Source of the DNA: JABFSS01 sp964449445
GTDB taxonomy: Bacteria > Patescibacteriota > Gracilibacteria > Peribacterales > Peribacteraceae
Reading direction: 5' to 3'
Assembly: GCA_964449445.1 (NCBI GenBank)
Contig: CAYUZT010000008.1
Location: 11,165-75,164 of the forward strand
DNA: 64,000 nt
Within the stretch, counting starts at the first letter, position 1; each line of letters starts with the position of its first letter. The translations under genes and the position numbers were made by a program. Positions 1-8,279 of the stretch are shown piece after piece. The notes beneath the pieces were generated by a model. That model saw nothing but the letters and a program-made list of their open reading frames with translations. It ran no database searches and was not told the DNA's origin.

Positions 1-983
1 ATGAGTGCCTGCGCGATGAGGAGAGTCGAAAAGACGGTGAATCGTTTGTAGTGCGATCCTTCCTTGCGCGCGATCCATCGCTCGACGCTCAGTGTCAGGA
101 GGAACGACAGAACAGAGACTGCAAGAAGCTGGAAGAATCCCTGCCGCGCGTATTCGGCATAGGTGAAGTCGAACTGCTGTATCGCACTCTCACCAGCAAA
201 CAGGTATCTCACCTGCACCAGGAGAAACAGGAAGAAGAGCACATTGATTGCGCCCAGAAGCACCGTTGCTTCGATGATGCCGAATTCCTTGGAAGGGAGG
301 CCGCTCGCCGCAGACTTCTGTTCACCCATGAACGTAAGGCTGAACGCGCCAAGGGACAGGAAGGAAACAACGGCAACGAGCATCGCGCGAGTGAGCAGCA
401 TCGGGTTCACATCCCAATCAAAGAGAGACAGAACGTACTGCTGAAAAACCAGATCAGCCGATGCGAGGAGCACCAGGAAAACGAAGAGGATGGGAATCGT
501 GAGGAGAATGCCCCGGATAATGTGCGTCGTGGATCGATGTTCCCGCATTCCGGAAAACGAGAGCATGCGCGGCAGTACGCGCCCACCGCTCCCGATACAG
601 TAAAATGGGAGCATGCTGATCGTCCAAAAGTATTCGGCAATAGTGAATGCGCGAAGCGGAACCTTCATCATCCGGAGAACGAGGAAGAAGAGGAAAATTG
701 TCGTGCCGACATTGAGAACCAGCAGGAACGGGTTGGCACGGACAAAGACCATCGCGCTACAGAAGACCATCGGTGCCATCAATGCGAGCGTCACGGTTGG
801 CAGTTTCTTCTCAAACAGAAATGCGAGAAACAAGAATCCGCCGAGTGTGCACAAGACGAATATGGGAAACGAGAGTCCCGGCAACGTATCATAGAAAAAC
901 ACGGTGAACAGACTTCCAAGCAACACGGAAATGGCAAGCAGACCCACATGCCGGATAGAAGCTTGCTGAAGGATAGACGGCAT
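1..983 (-). CDS. DUF4173/DUF4153-family multi-pass membrane protein, C-terminus beyond window
   Basis: The minus strand is open from an ATG at 983 to the window edge, about 327 residues with no stop, so the 3' end is missing. The translation is strongly hydrophobic with roughly eight to nine membrane segments. Near its end are the family landmarks FGIIEATVLLGAINVLFF, LVQVRYLFAG and YAEYARQGFFQLLAV, typical of DUF4173/DUF4153 membrane proteins. The molecular function of the family is unknown. The next gene on this strand, purB, lies just upstream of its start, so the two could be co-transcribed. The plus-strand frame over the same region is rich in Arg, Glu and His and is a shadow. I am confident of the reading frame and fairly confident of the family. 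Confidence 0.75.
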   Translation of the reverse strand, partial: MPSILQQASIRHVGLLAISVLLGSLFTVFFYDTLPGLSFPIFVLCTLGGFLFLAFLFEKKLPTVTLALMAPMVFCSAMVFVRANPFLLVLNVGTTIFLFFLVLRMMKVPLRAFTIAEYFWTISMLPFYCIGSGGRVLPRMLSFSGMREHRSTTHIIRGILLTIPILFVFLVLLASADLVFQQYVLSLFDWDVNPMLLTRAMLVAVVSFLSLGAFSLTFMGEQKSAASGLPSKEFGIIEATVLLGAINVLFFLFLLVQVRYLFAGESAIQQFDFTYAEYARQGFFQLLAVSVLSFLLTLSVERWIARKEGSHYKRFTVFSTLLIAQAL

Positions 984-1050
984 AGGAAAGCACTCTAAAT
1001 GACCTCTGAGAAACGGCAAATGACATGCCCGATCTTTTGCTGTGTGACCG

Positions 1051-2358
1051 TCAGAGCATCGCCTGCAGCCTCTCTTTCTCGCTCTTTGGCAACTCTAGTG
1101 AAGCAATGAATGTCTTCAGGGATTGCTTCGTCACCCGCTCCCCCCGCGTGAGCGCTTTGAGCTTCTCATACGCACCGGAGACGCCGTTTTTGCGCAGCAC
1201 CATCTGGATGGTCTCTGCTGCCACTTCCGGATGAGCATCGAGCTCAGCCTGTATAGCTGAGCGATCAACATCGATCTTCCCAAGGCCTTTGAGGAGAGAT
1301 TGCACGGCCAGGAGGTGATAGCCGAACGCGACGCCAATATTGCGCTGGACGGTCGAATCGCTCAGGTCACGCTGGAGCCTACTCACCGGGAGTTTTTCGG
1401 CGAAGTGGCTGAAGAGTGCCGAGCTTACGCCCAGGTTTCCTTCCGCATTTTCGAAATCAATCGGGTTCACTTTGTGTGGCATGGCAGAGGATCCAACTTC
1501 GCGCTTGATCACTTTCTGCCGGAAGACGCCGCGGCTGATGTACATCCATGCATCGCGACTGAGATTGAGCAGAATCGTATTGATGCGGCAGAGCAAGTGA
1601 CTGAGTTCTGCGATGTCATCGTGCGGATTGATCTGTGTGGTGAAATCGAGGGGAATCAGACCGAGACTTTTGACAAACTTCACACGGAATTTCTCCCATG
1701 CAATATTGGGATACGCCGCTCTGTGCGCGGAAAAATTGCCGACAGCGCCGCCGAGCTTCCCTTGCATCTTGAATACCTTGAGTTGAGCCAGCTGCCGATT
1801 GAGCCGGGATGTGAAGACCATCATTTCCTTCCCCAGCGTCGTCGGTGTCGCAGGCTGGCCGTGCGTGAGGCTGAGCATGCGGATGCTTTTGGTGGAACTC
1901 GCAAGTTTTTTGAGTTCACTGAGCAGAGAATAGAGAGATGGTGAGATGGTGAGATGGAGGGCCCGATGAATGAGCAATCCGTACGCGAGGTTATTCACAT
2001 CCTCGCTCGTGAGTCCGAAGTGGATGAACTCCAATGAATTCCTGAGTCCTGCAATTCTGGCTCCTTTTTCCTTTAAATAATATTCGACCGCCTTTACATC
2101 GTGTTTTGTGACTGATTCGATCTCTTTGATTCTCCGTACAGACGCATCATTGAACTTCTCGACAAGCTTCATCAGAGCCTTCTCCTGCGCGCGGCTGACA
2201 CGCTTGAGCTCGCGAACTCCTTCAAGATGCGACAGCGCGATACAGTAGCGAATCTCGACCTCCACTCGCGCCTTGAAGAGTGCTTCTTCGCTGAAGAATG
2301 GACGGAGCGCATCGACGGACTTCGCGTAGCGGCCGTCCAATGGGGAAAGAGGTTGCAT
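1051..2358 (-). CDS. purB: Adenylosuccinate lyase
   Basis: A 435-residue enzyme of the fumarase/aspartase superfamily. It cleaves SAICAR to AICAR and adenylosuccinate to AMP, both releasing fumarate, in purine synthesis. Visible motifs are FGLTSED (about 114-120), THGQPATP (about 165-172, with the family's catalytic histidine) and the flexible signature loop SSAMPHKVNPIDFENAEGN (about 290-308), which carries the catalytic serine. The length is normal for a bacterial PurB. purC lies about 8 kb away as a single gene, so the purine genes are scattered. A TATGCT box ends 8 nt before the ATG, suggesting a leaderless transcript separate from ftsH. Confidence 0.95.
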   Translation of the reverse strand: MQPLSPLDGRYAKSVDALRPFFSEEALFKARVEVEIRYCIALSHLEGVRELKRVSRAQEKALMKLVEKFNDASVRRIKEIESVTKHDVKAVEYYLKEKGARIAGLRNSLEFIHFGLTSEDVNNLAYGLLIHRALHLTISPSLYSLLSELKKLASSTKSIRMLSLTHGQPATPTTLGKEMMVFTSRLNRQLAQLKVFKMQGKLGGAVGNFSAHRAAYPNIAWEKFRVKFVKSLGLIPLDFTTQINPHDDIAELSHLLCRINTILLNLSRDAWMYISRGVFRQKVIKREVGSSAMPHKVNPIDFENAEGNLGVSSALFSHFAEKLPVSRLQRDLSDSTVQRNIGVAFGYHLLAVQSLLKGLGKIDVDRSAIQAELDAHPEVAAETIQMVLRKNGVSGAYEKLKALTRGERVTKQSLKTFIASLELPKSEKERLQAML

Positions 2359-2366
2359 CGGTAAAT

Positions 2367-2372
2367 AGCATA
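2367..2372 (-). promoter_or_regulatory. -10 box of purB, probably leaderless
   Basis: TATGCT on the minus strand, 8 nt before the purB ATG. No Shine-Dalgarno sequence lies between. Confidence 0.5.
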
Positions 2373-2397
2373 CCGCAATTGAGCAGTCATGCTCGCT

Positions 2398-2437
2398 AAT
2401 TCGTTAACTCGATAATTCGTACACGAGTTAACGAATT
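2398..2437. repeat. Perfect 14-bp inverted repeat between ftsH and purB
   Basis: The arms AATTCGTTAACTCG (2398-2411) and CGAGTTAACGAATT (2424-2437) flank a 12-nt loop. The unit AATTCGT recurs in the loop and just beyond. It lies 7 nt past the ftsH stop, so it may end ftsH transcripts, although no U-tract follows. It resembles the other oligomer-based palindromes in this window. Confidence 0.7.
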
Positions 2438-2443
2438 AACGAA

Positions 2444-4444
2444 TTATCGTTCTTCCGAGTCCTCCACTGTTTCTTCGGTGTCCTCTGCTTCCGCCTCTTT
2501 CGCCAATAAATCCGACTTCACTCCAGCCTCCCTCGCCTTCTTCTTCTCAATCTCCTTCCCCTGCTCGCCGTCGAACACTTCCAGGAAGTCCTCGACACTC
2601 ATGGTCTCCTTTTGTAAGAGGATTTTTCCCAGTTCGTCGAGTTTATTGCGATGTTTGACCAGGTACCCCTTCGCGCGCACGTACTGATCGTCGATGATGC
2701 GCCGAACGAACTCGTCGATCTTCTGCGCCATGCCATCGGAGTAATTTTGCGCGAGCCCAGTGTCGAATCCCGCAAACATCGATCCCTGCTTTTCACCGTA
2801 GGTGACGAGCCCCAGCGCGTCGTCGCCCATACCGTACTTCATCGCCATGCCGCGCGCGATGTGTGATGCGCGTTCGAGGTCATTACTCGCGCCTGTCGTA
2901 ATCTCGTTGAAGATCAGTTCTTCCGCGGCGCGGCCGCCCAGGAGCCCGCAAATCTCGTCGATGAATTTACTCTTACTCGTCGTGTATTGATCTTCCTGCG
3001 GCAAAAACCACGTGACGCCGAGTGCGGAGCCGCGCGAGACGATGGAGATTTTGTGGAGAGGATCGCTGTGCGTGCATAGGTGCCCGACGATCGCGTGGCC
3101 CAACTCATGGTAGGCCGTGATTTCCTTCTCATGCACAGTGAGCTTGCGCGATTTCCTCTCGGAACCGATCGTGACTTTTTCCACGGCATCCACCAGATCA
3201 CGCTGGGAAACGGCGGGGCGCTTGCGCTTAGCCGCGAAAATCGCCGCTTCGTTCATGATGTTCTCCAGATCCGCTCCGGTCAGGCCCACGGTCTGTTTGG
3301 CGATATCGGTCAGTTTCGCGTTCTTTACAATTTTCTTGTTGCGCGCGTGGACTTCCAGAATCTTCTGCCGCGCGGCGAGATCGGGCTTATCGATGAAGAT
3401 GCGACGATCGAAGCGCCCGGGTCGCAGGAGCGCAATATCGAGAACGTCCGGACGGTTGGTGGCCGCCATCACGATCACGTTCGTGCCCTGCTCGAAGCCG
3501 TCCATCTCAGTGAGGATTTGATTCAGCGTCTGCTCGCGCTCGTCATGCCCTCCTCCGAAACCTGCACCACCTCGTTGACGACCCACAGCATCAATCTCAT
3601 CGATAAAGATGATGCACGGCGCGTTGCGCTTGGCTTTGGTGAAGAGGTCGCGGACGCGGCTTGCGCCCACGCCCACGAACATTTCGACGAATTCGGAGCC
3701 AGCGATACTGAAGAACGGCACGCCGGCTTCCCCGGCAACCGCTCGTGCGAGAAGTGTTTTTCCCGTTCCCGGAGCGCCTACCAGGAGGACGCCTTTCGGG
3801 ATCTTCGCGCCGATACTCGTGTATTTGCCGGGATTCTTGAGAAAGTCGACGACTTCCACCAGATCCTCCTTCGCTTCGTCCGCTCCCGCAACATCGTGGA
3901 AGCGCGTCTTCACCTGTTTGGCATCGGCAATGCGCGCGCGCGATTTGCCGAAGGAGAGCGCAGTCGACTGGCTGCGCGCAATGCCCCGAAAGAGCCAGAT
4001 CACTCCCGCGATTACGAGGAGGAAGAAGAGGATGTCCGGAAGAATCGCGAAGAGGAAGTTCCTGGTTTCCTGGTTTTCGATGGAAACGATTGTGGGATTT
4101 TTGGGATCATTCCAACCGAGCTGGCTGACGGTATCGGGAATCTCCTTATAGGACTGGAGGATCGTTCCGTCTTTGAGCGTGGCGTACACCTGATTGTCAC
4201 GAATGAGGATGTCCTTGAATTCTTTTGCTGCGTAGCCCTGCGTGATACGACTGAGGGGCACTTCCTTCGCATCGGCGAATTTCTTCTCATTCTCCCACTG
4301 CGGATTGAGCAAAAACGCGATCGACATGAACACGAGCACGCCAAACAGCAGAAGGCTCAAAAGCCATTGCTGTCGATTGCGCTGTGGAGGACGGCTGAGA
4401 GGTGGCACGCGGAAGAGGATAGCAGTGAGAAAGATCGTAGTCAT
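2444..4444 (-). CDS. ftsH: ATP-dependent zinc metalloprotease FtsH
   Basis: A 666-residue membrane-anchored AAA+ protease that degrades misfolded and regulatory membrane and cytosolic proteins. Membrane helices lie at about 27-46 and 131-153 with an extracytoplasmic domain between. The AAA module has Walker A GAPGTGKT (223-230), Walker B IIFIDEID (278-285) and an arginine-finger region around RPGRFDRR. The M41 protease site is HELGH (446-450), where most family members have HEAGH. The C-terminal tail is acidic (Glu-rich), as is common in FtsH. The gene diverges from the GT39 gene at 4618, and the spacer holds a large palindrome. I kept the longest ATG start; a shorter one near residue 40 is possible. 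Confidence 0.96.
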   Translation of the reverse strand: MTTIFLTAILFRVPPLSRPPQRNRQQWLLSLLLFGVLVFMSIAFLLNPQWENEKKFADAKEVPLSRITQGYAAKEFKDILIRDNQVYATLKDGTILQSYKEIPDTVSQLGWNDPKNPTIVSIENQETRNFLFAILPDILFFLLVIAGVIWLFRGIARSQSTALSFGKSRARIADAKQVKTRFHDVAGADEAKEDLVEVVDFLKNPGKYTSIGAKIPKGVLLVGAPGTGKTLLARAVAGEAGVPFFSIAGSEFVEMFVGVGASRVRDLFTKAKRNAPCIIFIDEIDAVGRQRGGAGFGGGHDEREQTLNQILTEMDGFEQGTNVIVMAATNRPDVLDIALLRPGRFDRRIFIDKPDLAARQKILEVHARNKKIVKNAKLTDIAKQTVGLTGADLENIMNEAAIFAAKRKRPAVSQRDLVDAVEKVTIGSERKSRKLTVHEKEITAYHELGHAIVGHLCTHSDPLHKISIVSRGSALGVTWFLPQEDQYTTSKSKFIDEICGLLGGRAAEELIFNEITTGASNDLERASHIARGMAMKYGMGDDALGLVTYGEKQGSMFAGFDTGLAQNYSDGMAQKIDEFVRRIIDDQYVRAKGYLVKHRNKLDELGKILLQKETMSVEDFLEVFDGEQGKEIEKKKAREAGVKSDLLAKEAEAEDTEETVEDSEER

Positions 4445-4463
4445 CCCTTCTCCCTGCGAAAAT

Positions 4464-4585
4464 CAAGGAAGCCAAAGATGCCAAAGAAGCCAGCGATGCC
4501 AAGGAAAGGATTACGAAGAAAAGTAGGAAATTGACGATTCGTTCTTTGGCTTCCTTAGCTTCTTTGGCTTCGTGGGCTTCTTTCC
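4464..4585. repeat. Degenerate GAAGCCAAAGA-type palindrome in the ftsH/GT39 divergent spacer
   Basis: The left arm (4464-4512) reiterates purine-rich units such as GAAGCCAAAGA. The right arm (4541-4585) reiterates the complement, TTCTTTGGCTTC. Read through, the arms would encode AKEAKEAKE and LASLASLA. This would form a long imperfect hairpin. Similar purine-rich oligomer series occur in the coding ends of rpmC, rplX and rplQ. Confidence 0.75.
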
Positions 4586-4603
4586 GTGCATCGTTTCCTT
4601 CCC

Positions 4604-4609
4604 TATACT
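4604..4609 (+). promoter_or_regulatory. -10 box of the GT39 gene, probably leaderless
   Basis: TATACT, 8 nt before the ATG at 4618. This supports 4618 over the upstream in-frame ATG at 4531, which would translate the repeat. Confidence 0.6.
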
Positions 4610-4617
4610 CCCCCTCG

Positions 4618-6135
4618 ATGCCAACCCCCGCCGCCACTCCCTGGGAACGCAAACATATTCTCCTTTTTCTACTCTTCGTCTTTCTTCTCTCGTACTTCAC
4701 GTACTTCCACAAATACTGGAATCCGCCGTACGTCTTCTGGGACGAGAACTACCACATCGCGAGCGCTCAGAAGTATCTGCACGGCGTCTATTTCATGGAA
4801 CAGCATCCGCCGCTGGGAAAACTCCTCATTGCTCTCGGAGAAAAAATTATTCATCCCAACGTACAGACCGATCAGTTCCTTGGAACCGATTACGGTACGG
4901 ATTTTAGCGAAGGGTTCTCGTTTGCCGGGTACCGTTTGTTTTCGGCGCTCTTCGCCTGGTGGACGGCGCCGGTGATTTTTTTGATTTTTCTGCTGCTGCT
5001 TCGTAATCCTCTGCACAGCGCTCTTCTCAGTTTCGTCTACATTTTCGATAACGCCCTCATCGTGCACTCCCGCGGAGCGATGCTCGAAGGATCGCTGGAT
5101 TTTTTCTGTGCCCTGACGATCCTGTTCTTTCTCCTGACGCTGCGTGATCGCGAGCAAAGACGACGGTTTATTCTGTGGAGCATCCTCTTTGGCATGAGCT
5201 TCGGCCTCATGGTCAGTACGAAAGTCCTCGGGCTCGCGTTCATTTTGCTGACCTTGCCCGTACTCTGGGTGATTGTCCCTCGCTGGAAAAAGGCGCTCGG
5301 GTTCGTCGCGCTTTTTGCCGCAAGCGCATTGCTCGTCTTCTGCAGCATCTGGAAAATCCACTTCTCGCTGGGAAAAACGATCAATCCCGATCTTCCGGAT
5401 AGTGGCTACTACCAGGCATCCCTGGAATACAAGAACATCATTGCGTATGGCATGACGGGCAATCTGCGATCCTTCCCCGTGATGTTCCGCGATTCTCTCG
5501 CCTACATCCCCTTCTACAACCGTGGCGCGCCGCGGCTGGACTTGTGTAAGGAAGACGAGAACGGCAGTCCTCCCTACTTCTGGCCATTGGGAGCTCGAAC
5601 CATCAACTACCGCTGGCAGACGCCGGATAGCAGCGCCTACCACTACCTCTACCTAGTCCCCAACCCCATCGTCTGGTGGGGGGCCGCCGCCGCTGTGTTC
5701 CTCTCCGCTTGCTTCCTTATCTGTTCCGTCCTCTGCCCGCCCAAGCGGCCGCTCAAGCACCGCTTTCTGATGGCGGTCTTCCTGGCGCTCTACCTCTCCT
5801 TCATGATCGCCATCCTTCGCATTCCCCGCGTGCTGTACTTGTATCACTACTTTATCCCGCTGATGGTGAGTTTCATTCTCGTTGCGCTGGTGTTCGATGA
5901 AATCCAGTCGCTCGGCAGCTCGCAATTGAAGGAAAGAGGCAAAACAATTCTCGCGCTCGTCTTCGCGGTGCTCATGTTCTTCGCCTACCACTTCTACCGG
6001 CCGCTGACGTACTACGGACCTCTCACAGACGCGCAGTTCAACCGCCGCAACATCTTCAGCCTCTGGGACATGCACTGTGTCAATTGCCCGCGCGAAAACG
6101 GTCTCGCGGTGCCGTCGCGCGCACCGGGGCAATAA
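4618..6135 (+). CDS. GT39/PMT-like integral membrane glycosyltransferase
   Basis: A 505-residue polytopic membrane protein. After a short N-terminus and first helix it has WDENYHIASAQKYL, with an Asp-Glu pair at 42-43 in the first external loop, and HPPLGK (63-68). This is the arrangement of dolichyl-phosphate-mannose protein O-mannosyltransferases and related C-family transferases, where the acidic pair contacts the lipid-phosphate-sugar donor. Ten or more hydrophobic segments follow. Transfer of a sugar from a polyprenyl-phosphate donor to a protein or glycan outside the membrane is the likely role; the acceptor is unknown. Its stop abuts the convergent ALG5-like GT2 gene with no gap. An in-frame ATG at 4531 would add a repeat-derived leader and is disfavoured. 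Confidence 0.85.
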   Translation: MPTPAATPWERKHILLFLLFVFLLSYFTYFHKYWNPPYVFWDENYHIASAQKYLHGVYFMEQHPPLGKLLIALGEKIIHPNVQTDQFLGTDYGTDFSEGFSFAGYRLFSALFAWWTAPVIFLIFLLLLRNPLHSALLSFVYIFDNALIVHSRGAMLEGSLDFFCALTILFFLLTLRDREQRRRFILWSILFGMSFGLMVSTKVLGLAFILLTLPVLWVIVPRWKKALGFVALFAASALLVFCSIWKIHFSLGKTINPDLPDSGYYQASLEYKNIIAYGMTGNLRSFPVMFRDSLAYIPFYNRGAPRLDLCKEDENGSPPYFWPLGARTINYRWQTPDSSAYHYLYLVPNPIVWWGAAAAVFLSACFLICSVLCPPKRPLKHRFLMAVFLALYLSFMIAILRIPRVLYLYHYFIPLMVSFILVALVFDEIQSLGSSQLKERGKTILALVFAVLMFFAYHFYRPLTYYGPLTDAQFNRRNIFSLWDMHCVNCPRENGLAVPSRAPGQ

Positions 6136-6849
6136 CTAGCGTCGAGCCCATTTTTTCCAATACAACACGAGCACGGACCAGAACATCTGCGCGCCATCCC
6201 GGACAATGCGCACTTTGGACTTCTCGATCGCGCTCCACTGCACGGGAATTTCAGCAATGGTGAATCCGCGACGGAGCGCCAATGAAAGAATTTCGACGTC
6301 GAACGCGAAGCGGTCGATGGTCTGGAGCGGAAAAATCTGACGCGCGGCGTCGCGCGTGAAGAGCTTGCACCCGCACGCCGCATCGCGGATGCCGGGATGA
6401 AGATTGGAACAGACCGCGTGATAAATGCGACCGATCAGTCTGCGGTGATGCTGCATGGACACGCCCGAGGACGCATCGACGCGCGAGCCGATCGCAATCT
6501 GCGCGTTCTCCTTCTGCATTGCATGGAACAGGCGGATGACTTCGTGAATGGGCGTCGCGCCGTCTGCATCGTAAAAGAGGAGCAGGTCACCCGTGCCCGC
6601 GAGCATCCCCTCCCGCACGGCAGCTCCCTTGCCGCGATTCTGCGCGAACCGCAAGACGCGGATGGGAAGCCGGTCCTGCCACCCCTTTGCAAGATCCGTC
6701 GTATTGTCCGTGCTCCCGTCATCGACGACGATCACTTCCTGCAGCGTCAATTCTCTGGGCGACCCCGAGAAAAATCCGGAAATGGCTGCGAGCGTCTGTG
6801 GAAGACGCGGTGCCTCGTTATACGCCGGAATGATGATACTGAGCGTCAC
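6136..6849 (-). CDS. Family 2 glycosyltransferase, ALG5/dolichyl-phosphate glucose synthase-like
   Basis: A 237-residue GT-A enzyme without obvious membrane helices. Motifs are SIIIPAYNEAPRLP at the N-terminus, VVDDGSTDNT (about 41-50), NRGKGAAVREGML (about 71-83), the donor/metal site DADGATP (about 94-100) and FAFDVEIL followed by EIPVQW. This is the pattern of polyprenyl/dolichyl-phosphate beta-glucosyl or mannosyl transferases. It probably charges a polyprenyl phosphate with a sugar from a nucleotide donor for the neighbouring membrane transferases. The start is GTG at 6849, with TAGGAT 6 nt upstream. Glucose as the sugar is inferred from ALG5 resemblance only. Confidence 0.85.
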   Translation of the reverse strand: MTLSIIIPAYNEAPRLPQTLAAISGFFSGSPRELTLQEVIVVDDGSTDNTTDLAKGWQDRLPIRVLRFAQNRGKGAAVREGMLAGTGDLLLFYDADGATPIHEVIRLFHAMQKENAQIAIGSRVDASSGVSMQHHRRLIGRIYHAVCSNLHPGIRDAACGCKLFTRDAARQIFPLQTIDRFAFDVEILSLALRRGFTIAEIPVQWSAIEKSKVRIVRDGAQMFWSVLVLYWKKWARR

Positions 6850-6855
6850 GGGGGC

Positions 6856-6861
6856 ATCCTA
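6856..6861 (-). promoter_or_regulatory. -10 box of the GT2 gene, probably leaderless
   Basis: TAGGAT on the minus strand, 6 nt before the GTG start at 6849. Confidence 0.4.
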
Positions 6862-6879
6862 CCGATCTCCTAGCGAGTC

Positions 6880-8181
6880 TTACAGGAAAAACCACCGCAA
6901 AGCGACGGGGATGAAGAGGAGAACGGTGCACAGCATGCTGTACCCCGCGGACAGGTATTCAAATCGCTCCGATCTCTCTTCGCGAAACAGGAGAAAGAGC
7001 GCAAAGGGAACGAAGTAGTACCGCTCTTCAATCAGCCATGAGGGCAGTAAGGACAAGATGACAATCGGATACAGGAGCCAGAATGAGCGACGAGCCAGTG
7101 GCGTGACGACGAAGGAGAGGAACGCGCATCCGATGGGGATGAAGAAGAGAATTTTCAGGAACGGCGTGTAGGTCATCGCCATGAGAATGCGATTGCGGAT
7201 GAACACGGAATCCCATCCCTGGTTGTACCAGTGATCATTGTGGAACGTCATCATGTAGAGCAAAAACAGCAGGGCGGTCATCGGAGCGAGAAAGTTGGAA
7301 CTGATCACCCTGCGAATGATTGTTTTGCTATTGGAGATGTGCAGCGGAAGGAAAATGAAGAATGAGAGGAGAAGGGCGAAGAAAATATTCCCCGTATGGA
7401 TAGCGGGAAACGGATGGGAATCGCTATCGCCAATCGCGATGCCGCCGTTCCAGACGACGAACGCGCCGAAGAGACAGAACCCGATGCCGAAGAGCAGCAG
7501 CGCGGAGATGATCATCGCAGTGGAGGCACGGGCGCGAAAGCGCACCCGAAGTTCCGAAAGCAGTTTCCACCGGCGAACGCGGTGCGGAAGCCAGCGCAAG
7601 AAGGCAGGCCATTCATCCCACAGGAATATCGAGAATGCCAGAAACAGCCACACGATGTTATTCTGCCGTACCGCCATCGAGACGATGCAGACGAGAGCGG
7701 CAAACACATACTGTCGACGCAACGTCAGGAGAATCGACACGAGAATTAGCAGCAGCGAGGGGACATCGGTGTAGAAGAAGAAAAAGAATGGGAACAGAAT
7801 CGGGATGAATGCGTACTGCAGGGTACGGGGCACGCTCGCGCGCGACTTGAGTGTCCGAAGGATCGCCTGGAATACTGCGACGGAAAGCAGACTGAGAATG
7901 ATGGTGATTGCGCGGTAGAAATTCAGGACATGCATGCCGGTCAGAAACATTGGCCCCGCAACGAACCAGTGATACCCCGGCAACATCGTCAACTGCTCGT
8001 TCATTCCAAAGTTCCCCTCGCGAAAACGCCGCATTTGTTCAAAGTGATATCCTTCATCGCCAAAATACGACTGCGTATGGATCGCCATGAATGCCATCAG
8101 GAAGATCACGGCAATGATCATCAGGGGTTCAACTGGCCAATGGCGCGCGAGTGACTTTGCACTTCCCGGATAACGAAACAT
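6880..8181 (-). CDS. ALG10/DIE2-like polytopic membrane glucosyltransferase
   Basis: A 433-residue protein with about ten to twelve membrane segments. The N-terminal loop has YFGDEGYHFEQMRRF (Asp-Glu at 42-43), then REGNF and LTMLPGYHW. Further on is VRQNNIVWLF, matching the RQTN-type motif of eukaryotic ALG10 alpha-1,2-glucosyltransferases. ALG10 uses dolichyl-phosphate glucose, and the gene just downstream on the same strand (30 nt gap) resembles ALG5, which makes that donor, so the pair is coherent. The prokaryotic acceptor is unknown. Family assignment rests on these short motifs and topology, so confidence is moderate. Confidence 0.7.
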   Translation of the reverse strand: MFRYPGSAKSLARHWPVEPLMIIAVIFLMAFMAIHTQSYFGDEGYHFEQMRRFREGNFGMNEQLTMLPGYHWFVAGPMFLTGMHVLNFYRAITIILSLLSVAVFQAILRTLKSRASVPRTLQYAFIPILFPFFFFFYTDVPSLLLILVSILLTLRRQYVFAALVCIVSMAVRQNNIVWLFLAFSIFLWDEWPAFLRWLPHRVRRWKLLSELRVRFRARASTAMIISALLLFGIGFCLFGAFVVWNGGIAIGDSDSHPFPAIHTGNIFFALLLSFFIFLPLHISNSKTIIRRVISSNFLAPMTALLFLLYMMTFHNDHWYNQGWDSVFIRNRILMAMTYTPFLKILFFIPIGCAFLSFVVTPLARRSFWLLYPIVILSLLPSWLIEERYYFVPFALFLLFREERSERFEYLSAGYSMLCTVLLFIPVALRWFFL

Positions 8182-8189
8182 ACTTGCTC

Positions 8190-8195
8190 ATTCTA
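8190..8195 (-). promoter_or_regulatory. -10 box of the ALG10-like gene, probably leaderless
   Basis: TAGAAT on the minus strand, 8 nt before the ATG at 8181. Confidence 0.55.
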
Positions 8196-8267
8196 CCATC
8201 GAGCTCGTGTATGCGTAGTGATCTTGCTTCGAAATCACACAATGTTCCGATCACACGCGCGCATGTG

Positions 8268-8273
8268 TATCAT
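8268..8273 (+). promoter_or_regulatory. -10 box of the GT87-like gene, probably leaderless
   Basis: TATCAT, 6 nt before the ATG at 8280. It argues against the longer in-frame start at 8151, which would overlap the divergent neighbour. Confidence 0.5.
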
Positions 8274-8279
8274 GCGACA

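Noticed and set aside
51..998. A long plus-strand reading frame (315 residues) at the window start
   Set aside because: It is dominated by Arg, Glu, His and Gln with no hydrophobic core. The opposite strand encodes a coherent DUF4173 membrane protein without a stop.
3080..4534. A 484-residue plus-strand frame antisense to ftsH
   Set aside because: FtsH on the other strand has every expected motif. The antisense frame has shadow composition and ends inside a repeat.
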